The position numbers and the translations under genes were made by a program. From Actinomycetota bacterium (GTDB taxonomy: Bacteria; Actinomycetota; Actinomycetes; Streptosporangiales; Streptosporangiaceae): a DNA stretch of 36,611 nt. The notes under the pieces are model-generated. The model did no database searches and had not been told where the DNA came from. It was given only the letters and a program-made list of their open reading frames with translations. The stretch is taken from the NCBI GenBank assembly GCA_003168215.1, contig PMSW01000104.1, forward strand, positions 7,893-44,503. Reading direction: 5' to 3'. Positions 1 through 8,527 of this stretch are shown piece after piece; position 1 is the stretch's first letter, and each line of letters begins with the position of its first letter.

Positions 1-71
1 CTGCCGGCCAGGCCTTGCCGGGGTTCAGCGCAGGCGGCCTGGAACTGCCGGCCAGGCACTGCCGGCCTGGT

Positions 72-1343
72 TCAGCGCAGGCGGTAAAGGTCCTCGCCGG
101 CGTCGGGCACGACGAGCGTCTCCGGGTCGGCTGCCCACGCCGCCGGGTCGATCTCCGCCGGGTCGAGGTAGCCGAGATTGACCGCGCGGGTGACATCCTC
201 GGGGATACCGGTGGCCAGGGTGACCGTCACCCGGTCGCATTCGCCGCGGATCTCGTCGTAGGTTCCCGCGCCTCGCAGGTGCGTGGAGTGCGCGAGGTCG
301 CCCCAGTGCAGGTCCTTGAAGCGGTCCCACTGCTGGACGAAGTAATCCCGGCAGTGATAGCCGATCTGCGCGATCGCCGGGTGCGTGGCGGCGATCTCGC
401 GGATGTGCGGGGCGTACAGCACAACCTGGCCGCCGTCGGCCACGATGGGCTCCACCTTGTAGAAACCCTTGGCACCGGTCCACATGTCGCCGTATCTGGC
501 CGGGATCAGCGACAGGACCCGGCGCACCGGGGCGTCGAGGTAGCGGATGTGCGTCTCGGCGGATACGTCCGCCGCCGCCGCCCAGGCCGCTGACGGATCA
601 CCGAATGTCATGGCGTGCAGGTCCTGCGTGCGGGATTTCGTCACGACGCAGAGCGCGAGCCGTTCGCCGGGGACCATCGACGCGGCCTCGTCGATGAGCG
701 CGCGGACCGGGGTGATCCCGCGGGTACCGATGGTCTTCGCGCTCGTGATCAGCGCGCCCAGCCAGTGCGACACGTCGATGAGCTCCCCGGCCGAGACCCC
801 GGGGAAGAGGTACTTGTTGCCGCCGGAGAAGCCCGCGACCTCGTGCGGGAACACCGGCCCGGCGATGATCGTGACGTCGTGCTCGATCACGGCGCGGTTG
901 ATGCGCACGTGCACGGTGTGGCGCAGCATGCCGCCGGACAGCTCGGCGATCCGGCCGGCGCCGATGGCTCCGACATTCGCGAAGGTCGAGCGATCCCACC
1001 AGGCGTGGTTGAGCACGGTCGTCGATGGATAGCGGCCGGCCACGGCACCGGCGGCGTAGCCCAGGTGCGCGGCGAGCGCCTGCTCGCTCATCGCGGCGTG
1101 GGTGCCGAGTGCGACGAGTACCGTCAGGCGGCTGACGCGGCCGTGCAGGACGCCGTGGATCGCCGATACCAGCAGCGGCAGCGGGCAGCTGCGGGTGCCA
1201 TCGGGCACGAGCACGCAAACGCTGCGCCCGTCCAGGTGCGCGGCCCGGAGCTGGTCGTGCACGAACGCCCGGATCTCATCCTCAGTCAGGACGCCGTGCG
1301 GCCCGCCGGCCTGCGCTACTCCGGTGGCCGCCGTTTCGGCCAT
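72..1343 (-). CDS. LarA-superfamily (nickel-dependent lactate racemase-like, DUF2088) hydroxyacid racemase/epimerase
   Basis: 423 aa ORF with PDGTR..., LGTHAAMSEQ, PHEVAGFSGGNKYLFPG and SHWLGALI motifs (LarA His/Lys active-site context). Confidence 0.85.
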   Translation of the reverse strand: MAETAATGVAQAGGPHGVLTEDEIRAFVHDQLRAAHLDGRSVCVLVPDGTRSCPLPLLVSAIHGVLHGRVSRLTVLVALGTHAAMSEQALAAHLGYAAGAVAGRYPSTTVLNHAWWDRSTFANVGAIGAGRIAELSGGMLRHTVHVRINRAVIEHDVTIIAGPVFPHEVAGFSGGNKYLFPGVSAGELIDVSHWLGALITSAKTIGTRGITPVRALIDEAASMVPGERLALCVVTKSRTQDLHAMTFGDPSAAWAAAADVSAETHIRYLDAPVRRVLSLIPARYGDMWTGAKGFYKVEPIVADGGQVVLYAPHIREIAATHPAIAQIGYHCRDYFVQQWDRFKDLHWGDLAHSTHLRGAGTYDEIRGECDRVTVTLATGIPEDVTRAVNLGYLDPAEIDPAAWAADPETLVVPDAGEDLYRLR

Positions 1344-1401
1344 GTCACCCCACGTCCGCTGGCCGGCGTTCCCGGCCGCGAGGGCTGCCCGGGCCAGCTA
1401 A

Positions 1402-1415
1402 AAAGGCTCACCTTT
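1402..1415. promoter_or_regulatory. Candidate operator, inverted repeat AAAGG-CTCA-CCTTT in the larA-like/uxaC divergent intergenic region
   Basis: Perfect 5-4-5 inverted repeat 11 bp before the uxaC ATG. Confidence 0.4.
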
Positions 1416-1426
1416 ACTATCGCAGT

Positions 1427-2848
1427 ATGGATGCGCCCCGGTCGGCGCCGATGGCGCACCCGGATCAGCTGCTGCCCGCGGCGCCCGGCGAGCGCGCGAT
1501 CGCGCGGAGGCTGTACGCGGCGGTGCGCGACCTGCCGGTGATCTCCCCGCACGGCCACGTCGACCCGCGGCTGCTGCTCGACGACGAGCCGTTCCCGGAT
1601 CCGGCGGCGCTGCTCGTGACGCCCGACCACTACGTGACCCGGCTGCTGCACGCCGACGGGGTCGGGCTCGACGCCCTCGGCGTCGGGCAGGGCCCGCTCT
1701 CCGAAGGCGCGTCGCGGGCCGCCTGGCGGCTGCTGTGCGAACGCTGGCACCTGTACCGGGGCACGCCGGTGCGCTTCTGGCTGGAGGCAGCGCTGGCCGG
1801 CATCTTCGGCGTCACCACGCGGCCGTCGAAGGAGACGGCCGACGCGCTCTACGACCAGGTGGCCGAGTGCCTCGGGCAGGATGCCTACCGCCCGCGGGCG
1901 CTGTTCGGCCGGTTCCGCATCACGGTCCTCGCCACCACTGACGACCCCTGCTCCGACCTCGCGGCGCACGCCGCGCTAAACGCCGACCCGGCCTGGCCGG
2001 GTCGCGTGATCCCGACGTTCCGCCCGGACCGCTATCTGGAGCCGGCGCAGCCAGGGTGGCCTGCCGCGGTCGCCCGGCTGGGCGAGGCGGCGAAGGCCGA
2101 CACGGGCGATTACGCGGGTTACGTGCGCGCGCTGGAGGAGCGGCGGCGGCATTTCATCGCCCACGGCGCGACCTCGGCCGACCACAGCCACGCCGACGTG
2201 CGGACCGACCCGCTCGAGCCCGCCGCGGCGGCGCGCATCTACCGCGCGGCGCTGGCCGGTGCGGCCACGGGCGAGGAGGCAGCGGCGTTCCGACGGCACA
2301 TGCTGCTGGAGATGGCCCGGATGTCCTGCGATGACGGGCTGGTGATGACGCTGCATCCCGGCGTGCGCCGCGGCCATCACCGGCCCACCTGCGAGCGGTT
2401 CGGGCCGGACACCGGCCATGACATCCCGATCCGCGTCGAGTTTACCGACGCGCTGCGCCCGCTGCTGGAGCGCTTCGGCACGCATCCGGGCTTCCACCTG
2501 GTCGCCTTCACCGCCGACGAGACCGTGTGGTCGCGCGAGCTCGCGCCGCTGGCCGGGTTCTATCCCTGCGTGTACGTCGGCGTGCCGTGGTGGTTCCTCG
2601 ACGCCCCCGACGCCATCCGGCGCTTCCGTGCCGCGGTGACCGAGACAGCCGGTTTCTCGCGTACGTCCGGCTTCGTCGACGACACCCGGGCGTTCTGCTC
2701 GATACCCGCCCGGCATGACATGTCGCGCCGTATCGACGCGGGCGTCCTCGCGCGGCTGGTGGCCGAGCACCGGCTCGACGAGGACGAGGCCGTCGAGACC
2801 GCGGTCGACCTCGTCACCGGCCGCCCGGCCGCGGCGTTCAAGCTGTGA
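1427..2848 (+). CDS. uxaC: Glucuronate (uronate) isomerase
   Basis: 473 aa; PVISPHGHVDPRLLLDDEPFPDPAALLVTPDHYVTRLLHADGV, typical UxaC N-terminus. Confidence 0.93.
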   Translation: MDAPRSAPMAHPDQLLPAAPGERAIARRLYAAVRDLPVISPHGHVDPRLLLDDEPFPDPAALLVTPDHYVTRLLHADGVGLDALGVGQGPLSEGASRAAWRLLCERWHLYRGTPVRFWLEAALAGIFGVTTRPSKETADALYDQVAECLGQDAYRPRALFGRFRITVLATTDDPCSDLAAHAALNADPAWPGRVIPTFRPDRYLEPAQPGWPAAVARLGEAAKADTGDYAGYVRALEERRRHFIAHGATSADHSHADVRTDPLEPAAAARIYRAALAGAATGEEAAAFRRHMLLEMARMSCDDGLVMTLHPGVRRGHHRPTCERFGPDTGHDIPIRVEFTDALRPLLERFGTHPGFHLVAFTADETVWSRELAPLAGFYPCVYVGVPWWFLDAPDAIRRFRAAVTETAGFSRTSGFVDDTRAFCSIPARHDMSRRIDAGVLARLVAEHRLDEDEAVETAVDLVTGRPAAAFKL

Positions 2849-4269
2849 GCTCCCCGCGGCTGTCGCGAACCGCCGGGCAGGGCCGCGCCACCGCGCCAGT
2901 GCGCCTGGTCCACCTGGGGCTCGGCAACTTCTTCCGCGCCCACCAGTGCTGGTACACCGAGCACGCCCCGGACGCCGCGGACTGGGGGATCGCGGCCTTC
3001 ACCGGGACCAGCAGCCCTCCCCTTGTCGATGAGCTGAACGAGCAGGAAGGGCTCTACACGCTGGTGTCACGGGCCGGCGACGAAGACCGGTTCGAGGTGC
3101 TGAGCAGCTTGTCCCGGGCCCACGCCGTAGCCGACCACGATGCGTGGCTGCGCTACTTCGAGGCCCCGGAGCTGGCCGCGGTCACGATCACGGTGACCGA
3201 GGCCGGGTATCTCCGCGGCGCCGGCGGCGGTCTGGACGTCGGCCGCCCCGACGTCCAGGCCGACATCGAGGCGCTGCGCAGCGACCCCACCGGGCTCGTG
3301 CGGACCGCTCCCGGGCGCCTGGTCGCCGGGATCGCGGCCCGGCGGCGGGCCGGCGCGGGCGCGCTCGCACTCGTCCCCTGCGACAACGCGCCCGGTAACG
3401 GCGCGCTGGCGGAGCAGGTCGTCCGCGACCTGGCCGGGCTCGTCCATGCCGATCTGGCCGCGTGGTTCAGGGACTCGGTGACCGTCGTGACCACGATGGT
3501 CGACCGGATCACGCCCCGACCGACGCCGCAGGACGCCCGCACCGTGCTCGAGCGCACGGGGTTCGACGACCGCTGTCCCGTCGTCAGCGAGCCGTTTCAC
3601 GAGTGGGTGCTCAGCGGCGCGTTCCCGGCCGGGCGGCCGCGCTGGGAGGACGCCGGCGCGACGTTCACCGACGACGTGACGCCGTACGAGCACCGCAAAC
3701 TATGGCTGCTCAACGGCGCGCACTCGCTGCTGGCCTATGCCGGGTCCATCCGGGGCCACGCGACCGTGGCCGGGGCGGTGGCTGACGAGACGTGCCGGTC
3801 CTGGCTGGAGGAATGGTGGGCAGTGGCGTCGCCGCACCTGGACCAGCCCGCCGCCGGTGCCGCCGCAGGTGCCGCCGGGGGCGCCGCCGCGGACGTGGCC
3901 GCGTACCGCGCCGCGCTGCTGGCGCGCTTCGCCAACGCGCGGATGCACGACCGGCTGGACCGGATCGCCGCCGACGGCTCGCAGAAGCTCCCGATCCGCA
4001 TCTTGCCGGTCCTGCGCGCCGAGCGCGCGGCGGGCCTGGTGCCCGCCGGCGCGACGCGCGTGCTGGCCGCCTGGGTCTGTCACCTGCGCGGCCTCGGCGC
4101 GCCCATCCGCGACACGCGGGCCGCCGAGGTGGTCCCGCTGGCTGCGGGTCCGCTCGGCGCGGCCGTGCCGCGTGTCCTCGGCGCGCTGGACCCGGCGCTC
4201 GGCGCCGATGCCGATGTGGCGGCCATGGTCGTCGATCAGAGTGAGCAGTTCGTCCAGCAGGGGCGGTGA
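2845..4269 (+). CDS. uxuB: Mannitol dehydrogenase family protein, probable D-fructuronate/mannonate oxidoreductase (UxuB-like)
   Basis: 474 aa; VRLVHLGLGNFFRAHQCWYTE, polyol dehydrogenase Rossmann N-terminus; GTGA start/stop overlap with uxaC. Confidence 0.85.
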   Translation: MSSPRLSRTAGQGRATAPVRLVHLGLGNFFRAHQCWYTEHAPDAADWGIAAFTGTSSPPLVDELNEQEGLYTLVSRAGDEDRFEVLSSLSRAHAVADHDAWLRYFEAPELAAVTITVTEAGYLRGAGGGLDVGRPDVQADIEALRSDPTGLVRTAPGRLVAGIAARRRAGAGALALVPCDNAPGNGALAEQVVRDLAGLVHADLAAWFRDSVTVVTTMVDRITPRPTPQDARTVLERTGFDDRCPVVSEPFHEWVLSGAFPAGRPRWEDAGATFTDDVTPYEHRKLWLLNGAHSLLAYAGSIRGHATVAGAVADETCRSWLEEWWAVASPHLDQPAAGAAAGAAGGAAADVAAYRAALLARFANARMHDRLDRIAADGSQKLPIRILPVLRAERAAGLVPAGATRVLAAWVCHLRGLGAPIRDTRAAEVVPLAAGPLGAAVPRVLGALDPALGADADVAAMVVDQSEQFVQQGR

Positions 4270-4342
4270 GATGAGCGCGAGCAGCCAGCACCCAAGGCGA
4301 ATCGGCACTGCGGCGAGCTGGCCGCACCTACCCTAGGTCGTT

Positions 4343-5098
4343 ATGCTCTGGCCCGGATTCCGCCTCGCCGTCACACTGCTCACCGCGATCCCGCTGCCGC
4401 GCGGCAAAGCCGACGAGCCGCCTTCCCGGCCCGCCGCGGGCGCCGCCATGGTCTGGGCGCCGGTGATCGGCCTGCTGCTCGGCTGCGCCGCGGCCCTGGT
4501 GCTGTACATCTTCCAGCGGTACTGGCATGCCGGACCGCTGCTCGGCGCGATGCTCGCCATCATCGTGCTCGCGGCCCTGAGCAGGTGCCTGCATCTGGAC
4601 GGCCTGGCTGACTTCGCGGACGGGCTCGGCAGCCGCAAGCCAGCTGACGAGGCGCTGGCCATCATGCGGCGGTCCGACATCGGCCCGTTCGGCGTCGCCG
4701 CCCTAGTGCTGACCGTGCTGCTCCAGCTCGCGGCGCTGACCCAGGCCGATGCGCTGGGCCGGGGCGTGACCTCGGTGATCGCCGCCGCCATCACCGGGCG
4801 GCTGGCGCTGACCTGGGCCTGCCGGCATGGCGTGCCCGCCGCTCGCAGCGAGGGCCTGGGCGCGCTGGTGGCCGGCACGGTGCATCCCGCCATCCCGGCC
4901 GTGCTCACGGTGGCGGCACTGGTGGGGGGCGCCGCGTTCGGCTGGATCTTTACGGTAGCTGTCGCGGCGGGACTCGCTGCCTCGCTGGCGGTGACCTGGC
5001 TCGCGGTCCGCCGTCTCGGCGGCATCACCGGCGATGTGCTCGGCGCGCTGACCGAGGTCGCCGCCGCTGTCTGCCTCGTGGTCCTCGCCCTGAGCTGA
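4343..5098 (+). CDS. cobS: Adenosylcobinamide-GDP ribazoletransferase (cobalamin synthase)
   Basis: 251 aa; LTAIPLPR..., CLHLDGLADFADGLGSRKPADEALAIMRRSDIGPFGV motif; multi-TM. Confidence 0.93.
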   Translation: MLWPGFRLAVTLLTAIPLPRGKADEPPSRPAAGAAMVWAPVIGLLLGCAAALVLYIFQRYWHAGPLLGAMLAIIVLAALSRCLHLDGLADFADGLGSRKPADEALAIMRRSDIGPFGVAALVLTVLLQLAALTQADALGRGVTSVIAAAITGRLALTWACRHGVPAARSEGLGALVAGTVHPAIPAVLTVAALVGGAAFGWIFTVAVAAGLAASLAVTWLAVRRLGGITGDVLGALTEVAAAVCLVVLALS

Positions 5099-5130
5099 CC
5101 GGTCGCCGCCCGCGGCGGCGTGATCAGATG

Positions 5131-5176
5131 AGCGGTTACGATTGCGCCGGTTTCCGCCGGCCGGATCGTAACCGTT
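5131..5176. other. Long stem-loop between cobS and the convergent HIT gene (possible bidirectional terminator)
   Basis: CGGTTACGAT / ATCGTAACCG perfect 10-bp arms around a 22-nt loop that is itself CCGG-rich. Confidence 0.5.
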
Positions 5177-5268
5177 ATCCCAAAGCACGATGCTGCTGCG
5201 GTGAAAGTGACTACTGGGGCACTTGATGCCCGTGCAGGCCGCTCGCGCTGGACACCCGGGCAGGCGGC

Positions 5269-5688
5269 TCAGGCGGATTCCAGGGCGTCGCGGAGGCGCC
5301 GGGCATAGCCGGCCGCCTCGTCGTCGCTCGCGTACTTCACCCGCGGCCAGAAGAAGCCGCGCAGCCCGTCGCCGCGAGTGCGGGGCACCACATGCACGTG
5401 CAGGTGCGGGACGCTCTGGCTGACGGTGTTGTTCAGCGCGACGAAACTGCCCTGCGCGCCGAACGCGGGCAGGACTGCCGCGCTCAGCCGCTGTACCCGG
5501 CTGAACAGCGGGCCGACCAGATCGGCCGGCAGGTCCGGCAGCGTCTCGTAATGCTGCCTCGGCACCACCAGCACATGGCCCTTGAACACCGGCCGGGCGT
5601 CGAGGAACGCCACTGCCGCCTCGTCGTCCAGCACGATCTGCGCGGGCACCGTGCCGGCCACGATGCGGCAGAACAGGCAATCAGTCAC
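5269..5688 (-). CDS. HIT family hydrolase/transferase
   Basis: CLFCRIVAGTVPAQIVLDD...; NNTVSQSVPHLHVHVVPR (HxHxH). Start GTG at 5688 preferred; ATG 5715 possible. Confidence 0.9.
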   Translation of the reverse strand: MTDCLFCRIVAGTVPAQIVLDDEAAVAFLDARPVFKGHVLVVPRQHYETLPDLPADLVGPLFSRVQRLSAAVLPAFGAQGSFVALNNTVSQSVPHLHVHVVPRTRGDGLRGFFWPRVKYASDDEAAGYARRLRDALESA

Positions 5689-5713
5689 CCCGGCCACGGT
5701 AACGTGCGGCGGC

Positions 5714-6439
5714 ATGGCAGCGGACGGACGGCGGCATGTGCTCGCCATCGGAGGGCTCGGGGGCACCGGCGCGGACCCGGCGGCGCTGCCCAGGCTGGTC
5801 GGGCACGCGCTGGAGCTGTCGGGGCGGCGCAGTCCGCGTGCCTGCGTGCTGAACACGGCGATGGGCGACGATCCCGGCACGTTCGTGCGGATGTACTCGT
5901 GGCTGTCCGCTATCGCGGCGCACCCCAGCCACCTGCAGCTATTCCCGATGCCTAACGTCGCCGATCCCGAGGACCTGCTGCTGTCCCAGGACGTGATCTT
6001 CGTGGGCGGCGGCAGCGTCGCCAATATGGTGGCGGTGTGGCGCGTGCACGGGCTTGACCGGGTGATGCGGCAGGCTTGGGAGCGGGGCATCGTCCTGGCA
6101 GGCGTCAGCGCGGGCGCGCTGTGCTGGTTCGAGGGCGGCACGACGGACTCATTCGGCCCTGCGCTGCGGCCGTTCACGGCCGGGCTCGCGCTGCTGGCAG
6201 GCAGCTACTGCCCGCACTACAGCTCGGAGCCCGGCAGGCGCCCGCTGTACGAGTCGCTGGTGGCGGCCGGCAGCCTGCCCGGCGGGATCGCTTGCGACGA
6301 CGGGACGGCCGCGCATTTCGCCGACGACACGCTGGCCGAGATCGTGGCCGACCGGCCGGGCGCGTTCGGCTACCGGGTGGAGCACGACGGCGCAGGCGGT
6401 GCCACGGAGACCAGGCTGCCCGCGCGACTGCTGCGATAA
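5714..6439 (+). CDS. Peptidase E-like / S51 family peptidase
   Basis: VIFVGGGSVANMVAVWRVHGLD; VLAGVSAGALCWFEG nucleophile elbow of S51 peptidases. Confidence 0.88.
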   Translation: MAADGRRHVLAIGGLGGTGADPAALPRLVGHALELSGRRSPRACVLNTAMGDDPGTFVRMYSWLSAIAAHPSHLQLFPMPNVADPEDLLLSQDVIFVGGGSVANMVAVWRVHGLDRVMRQAWERGIVLAGVSAGALCWFEGGTTDSFGPALRPFTAGLALLAGSYCPHYSSEPGRRPLYESLVAAGSLPGGIACDDGTAAHFADDTLAEIVADRPGAFGYRVEHDGAGGATETRLPARLLR

Positions 6440-6463
6440 GGACCCGCCGCGGCCGGGCCGGAT

Positions 6464-6481
6464 GCCGGGCCATGGCCCGGC
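6464..6481. terminator. Candidate GC-rich hairpin terminator downstream of the S51 peptidase gene
   Basis: Perfect 18-bp palindrome GCCGGGCCATGGCCCGGC; no U-tract. Confidence 0.35.
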
Positions 6482-6534
6482 CGGACGGCGGCACCGGTCT
6501 TGACTGACAGAACATTACCGACGAGAAACCTTTA

Positions 6535-6556
6535 CGGACGAGAACGGATTCGTCCG
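6535..6556. terminator. Candidate hairpin terminator downstream of the SRPBCC gene
   Basis: CGGACGA-8 nt-TCGTCCG stem-loop between convergent gene ends. Confidence 0.35.
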
Positions 6557-6565
6557 GGCGCGCGC

Positions 6566-7069
6566 TCAGGCATAACGCTGATGCACCCGATCCCAGCCCG
6601 TGACGTTCACCAGGTCGGCGGACGTCCCGTCAAGGAACCCGGCCAGCGCGTCCAGGTGCCAGTGCCAGCCCGCCAGCGTCCTGGTGCGGAATTCCGCCGG
6701 CAGCTCCAGGGTGCTGGAGAAGGCCAGCAGTGTGCCGGATCCGTCCGGCCGCAGCTCCCAGCGGAGCACGCCGTGCAGGTCCCCCGTCATCTCCAGCAGG
6801 CGCGGCGGGTCCAGCCGGGTGATCGTCGCATGCATCTCGGCACGGTTGCCGCAGTCGTCGGCGTTCAGCCAGCGGAGCACGAACTTGCCGCCCTCGACCA
6901 GGTCGACCTCGGCCTGCCCCCACCAGCCGATCAGCTCTGCAGGGTCGGTCAGCGCCTTCCATACCCGCTCCACCGGGTACGCGATCCGGCGGCGGAACCG
7001 CAGCACGGCATGCTCGCCGTCGGCCGCCTCCAGTACTCCGTCAGCCTCCGGATGCTTGTCCTGCGTCAT
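6566..7069 (-). CDS. SRPBCC / AHSA1 family protein
   Basis: RFRRRIAYPVERVWKALTDPAELIGWWGQ...; 167 aa, overlaps upstream ArsR gene by 29 bp. Confidence 0.88.
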   Translation of the reverse strand: MTQDKHPEADGVLEAADGEHAVLRFRRRIAYPVERVWKALTDPAELIGWWGQAEVDLVEGGKFVLRWLNADDCGNRAEMHATITRLDPPRLLEMTGDLHGVLRWELRPDGSGTLLAFSSTLELPAEFRTRTLAGWHWHLDALAGFLDGTSADLVNVTGWDRVHQRYA

Positions 7070-7463
7070 GATCGGGGCCTCCCTTTCGCCTGCGCTTTCG
7101 GCCGGTGGATGAGCCCTTGCGCTCGCCGGCGCTTCCCGCCGGAGTCTCCGCTGGTTTTCTGGCCGGCCTGTCGAGATGGCGTTCGAGCTCGTCCAGCCGG
7201 CCGGCCCAGAGCCGCCGGTACGGCTGCAGCCACGCGTCGATCTCGGCAAGGGCCGCGGGCTGCAGCTCATACCATCGCCGCTGCGCATCGCGGCTGACCC
7301 GGACAAGCCCGGCCTCGCGCAGCACCCGCAGGTGCCTGGAGGTGCCGGGCTGGGTCAGCCCGAGCAGGCCGGTTAGCTCGCCGACCGGCCGCGGCTGCTC
7401 CAGCAGCAGGTCCAGGATGCGGCGGCGGTGCGGCTCGGAAATGACTTCGAACGCCGTAGGCAT
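7041..7463 (-). CDS. ArsR family HTH transcriptional regulator
   Basis: MPTAFEVISEPHRRRILDLLLEQPRPVGELTGLLGLTQPGTSRHLRVLREAGLV. Confidence 0.92.
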   Translation of the reverse strand: MPTAFEVISEPHRRRILDLLLEQPRPVGELTGLLGLTQPGTSRHLRVLREAGLVRVSRDAQRRWYELQPAALAEIDAWLQPYRRLWAGRLDELERHLDRPARKPAETPAGSAGERKGSSTGRKRRRKGGPDHDAGQASGG

Positions 7464-7468
7464 CCAGC

Positions 7469-7493
7469 TAATATATGATCTTGCTTATATATG
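7469..7493. promoter_or_regulatory. AT-rich direct repeats TWATATATG x2 (candidate ArsR operator/promoter)
   Basis: TAATATATG (7469-7477) and TTATATATG (7485-7493) immediately 5' of the arsR-like start in an otherwise GC-rich region. Confidence 0.35.
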
Positions 7494-7698
7494 CGTCAAG
7501 TAATGTACACACAGCGAGCGGCGGGGTGCGAATCACGTTCAGCACAGTTGCGCAACGCCTGCCGCTCAATTGCCCAATCACCTGAGGCTCAGGAGTACTG
7601 TTGGCGGGGTTTTCGCACCTTCGATAACGAAGAGTGACTCGCCAGGGCGGACTCACTAGTGCGCTGCTGGATCCCCTGACACGCCAGGAAGTCCTGCG

Positions 7699-8493
7699 AT
7701 GTTGCACCCCAATGACTTCTCGTATGGCCTGCTGACCCCTGCGCTCGGCTACCTGATGTCGTGCCTCGGAGCGTTCCTCGGGCTTCGCTGCACCACCAGG
7801 GCACGCGCGTACTTCGGCCGGGCACGGGCCCGCTGGCTGGCCCTCGCCGCCGTGTCCATCGGCGTCACGGGGGTCTGGGTGATGCACTTCATCGCGATGC
7901 TGGGGTACACGATCCCTGGCGAGACCATCCGCTACAACGTCCCGATCACCGTGCTGAGCATGCTGCTCGCGGTGGCCGTTGTCGGCATCGGGCTGTTCAT
8001 CGTCGGCTTCGGCGGCAACGGCTACCGGCCCTTGCTGATCGGCGGCGTGATCACCGGGCTCGGCGTGACGAGCATGCACTACATGGGCATGGCGGCGATG
8101 CGGATGGCCGCCACGATGGCCTATGACCTGCCTGTGGTGGCCCTCTCGGTGGTTATCGGCGTCGTGGCCGCGACGGCAGCGCTCTGGGCAGCACTGCGGC
8201 TGCACGGCGTCTGGTCCACCCTGGGCGCCGCGATGATCATGGGCGTGGGCGTCAGCGGGATGCACTACACCGGGATGGCGGCGATGACCGTCCATGCCGT
8301 CGCCCACGCCGGGACTGGCATGCTGATGGGCGGCGCGACGGCAGAGGGGTTCCTGCTCCCGCTGATCATCGGGATCAGCGTCCTATCTTTCGCCCTCACC
8401 GCCACGATCGTGCTCTCGCCGAGCGCGGAGGAGATCCGCAGCGATGCCCAGCTGATGGAGCGCATCGACAAGGCCAGGGCGGCCCGCCAGTAG
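7699..8493 (+). CDS. MHYT domain integral membrane sensor protein
   Basis: Motifs VMHFIAML, SMHYMGMAAM, GMHYTGMAAM separated by TM segments; 264 aa. Confidence 0.9.
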   Translation: MLHPNDFSYGLLTPALGYLMSCLGAFLGLRCTTRARAYFGRARARWLALAAVSIGVTGVWVMHFIAMLGYTIPGETIRYNVPITVLSMLLAVAVVGIGLFIVGFGGNGYRPLLIGGVITGLGVTSMHYMGMAAMRMAATMAYDLPVVALSVVIGVVAATAALWAALRLHGVWSTLGAAMIMGVGVSGMHYTGMAAMTVHAVAHAGTGMLMGGATAEGFLLPLIIGISVLSFALTATIVLSPSAEEIRSDAQLMERIDKARAARQ

Positions 8494-8527
8494 GAGACCC
8501 GCACCGCCAGTAAGGGCCCGGCAACGA

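Noticed and set aside
15-593. Plus-strand ORFs opposite the larA-like gene (15-593, 615-1541)
   Set aside because: Shadow ORFs of the LarA gene.
4326-4338. ACCTA-CCC-TAGGT inverted repeat just before cobS
   Set aside because: Too short and single-copy to call an operator; no B12 riboswitch features found there.
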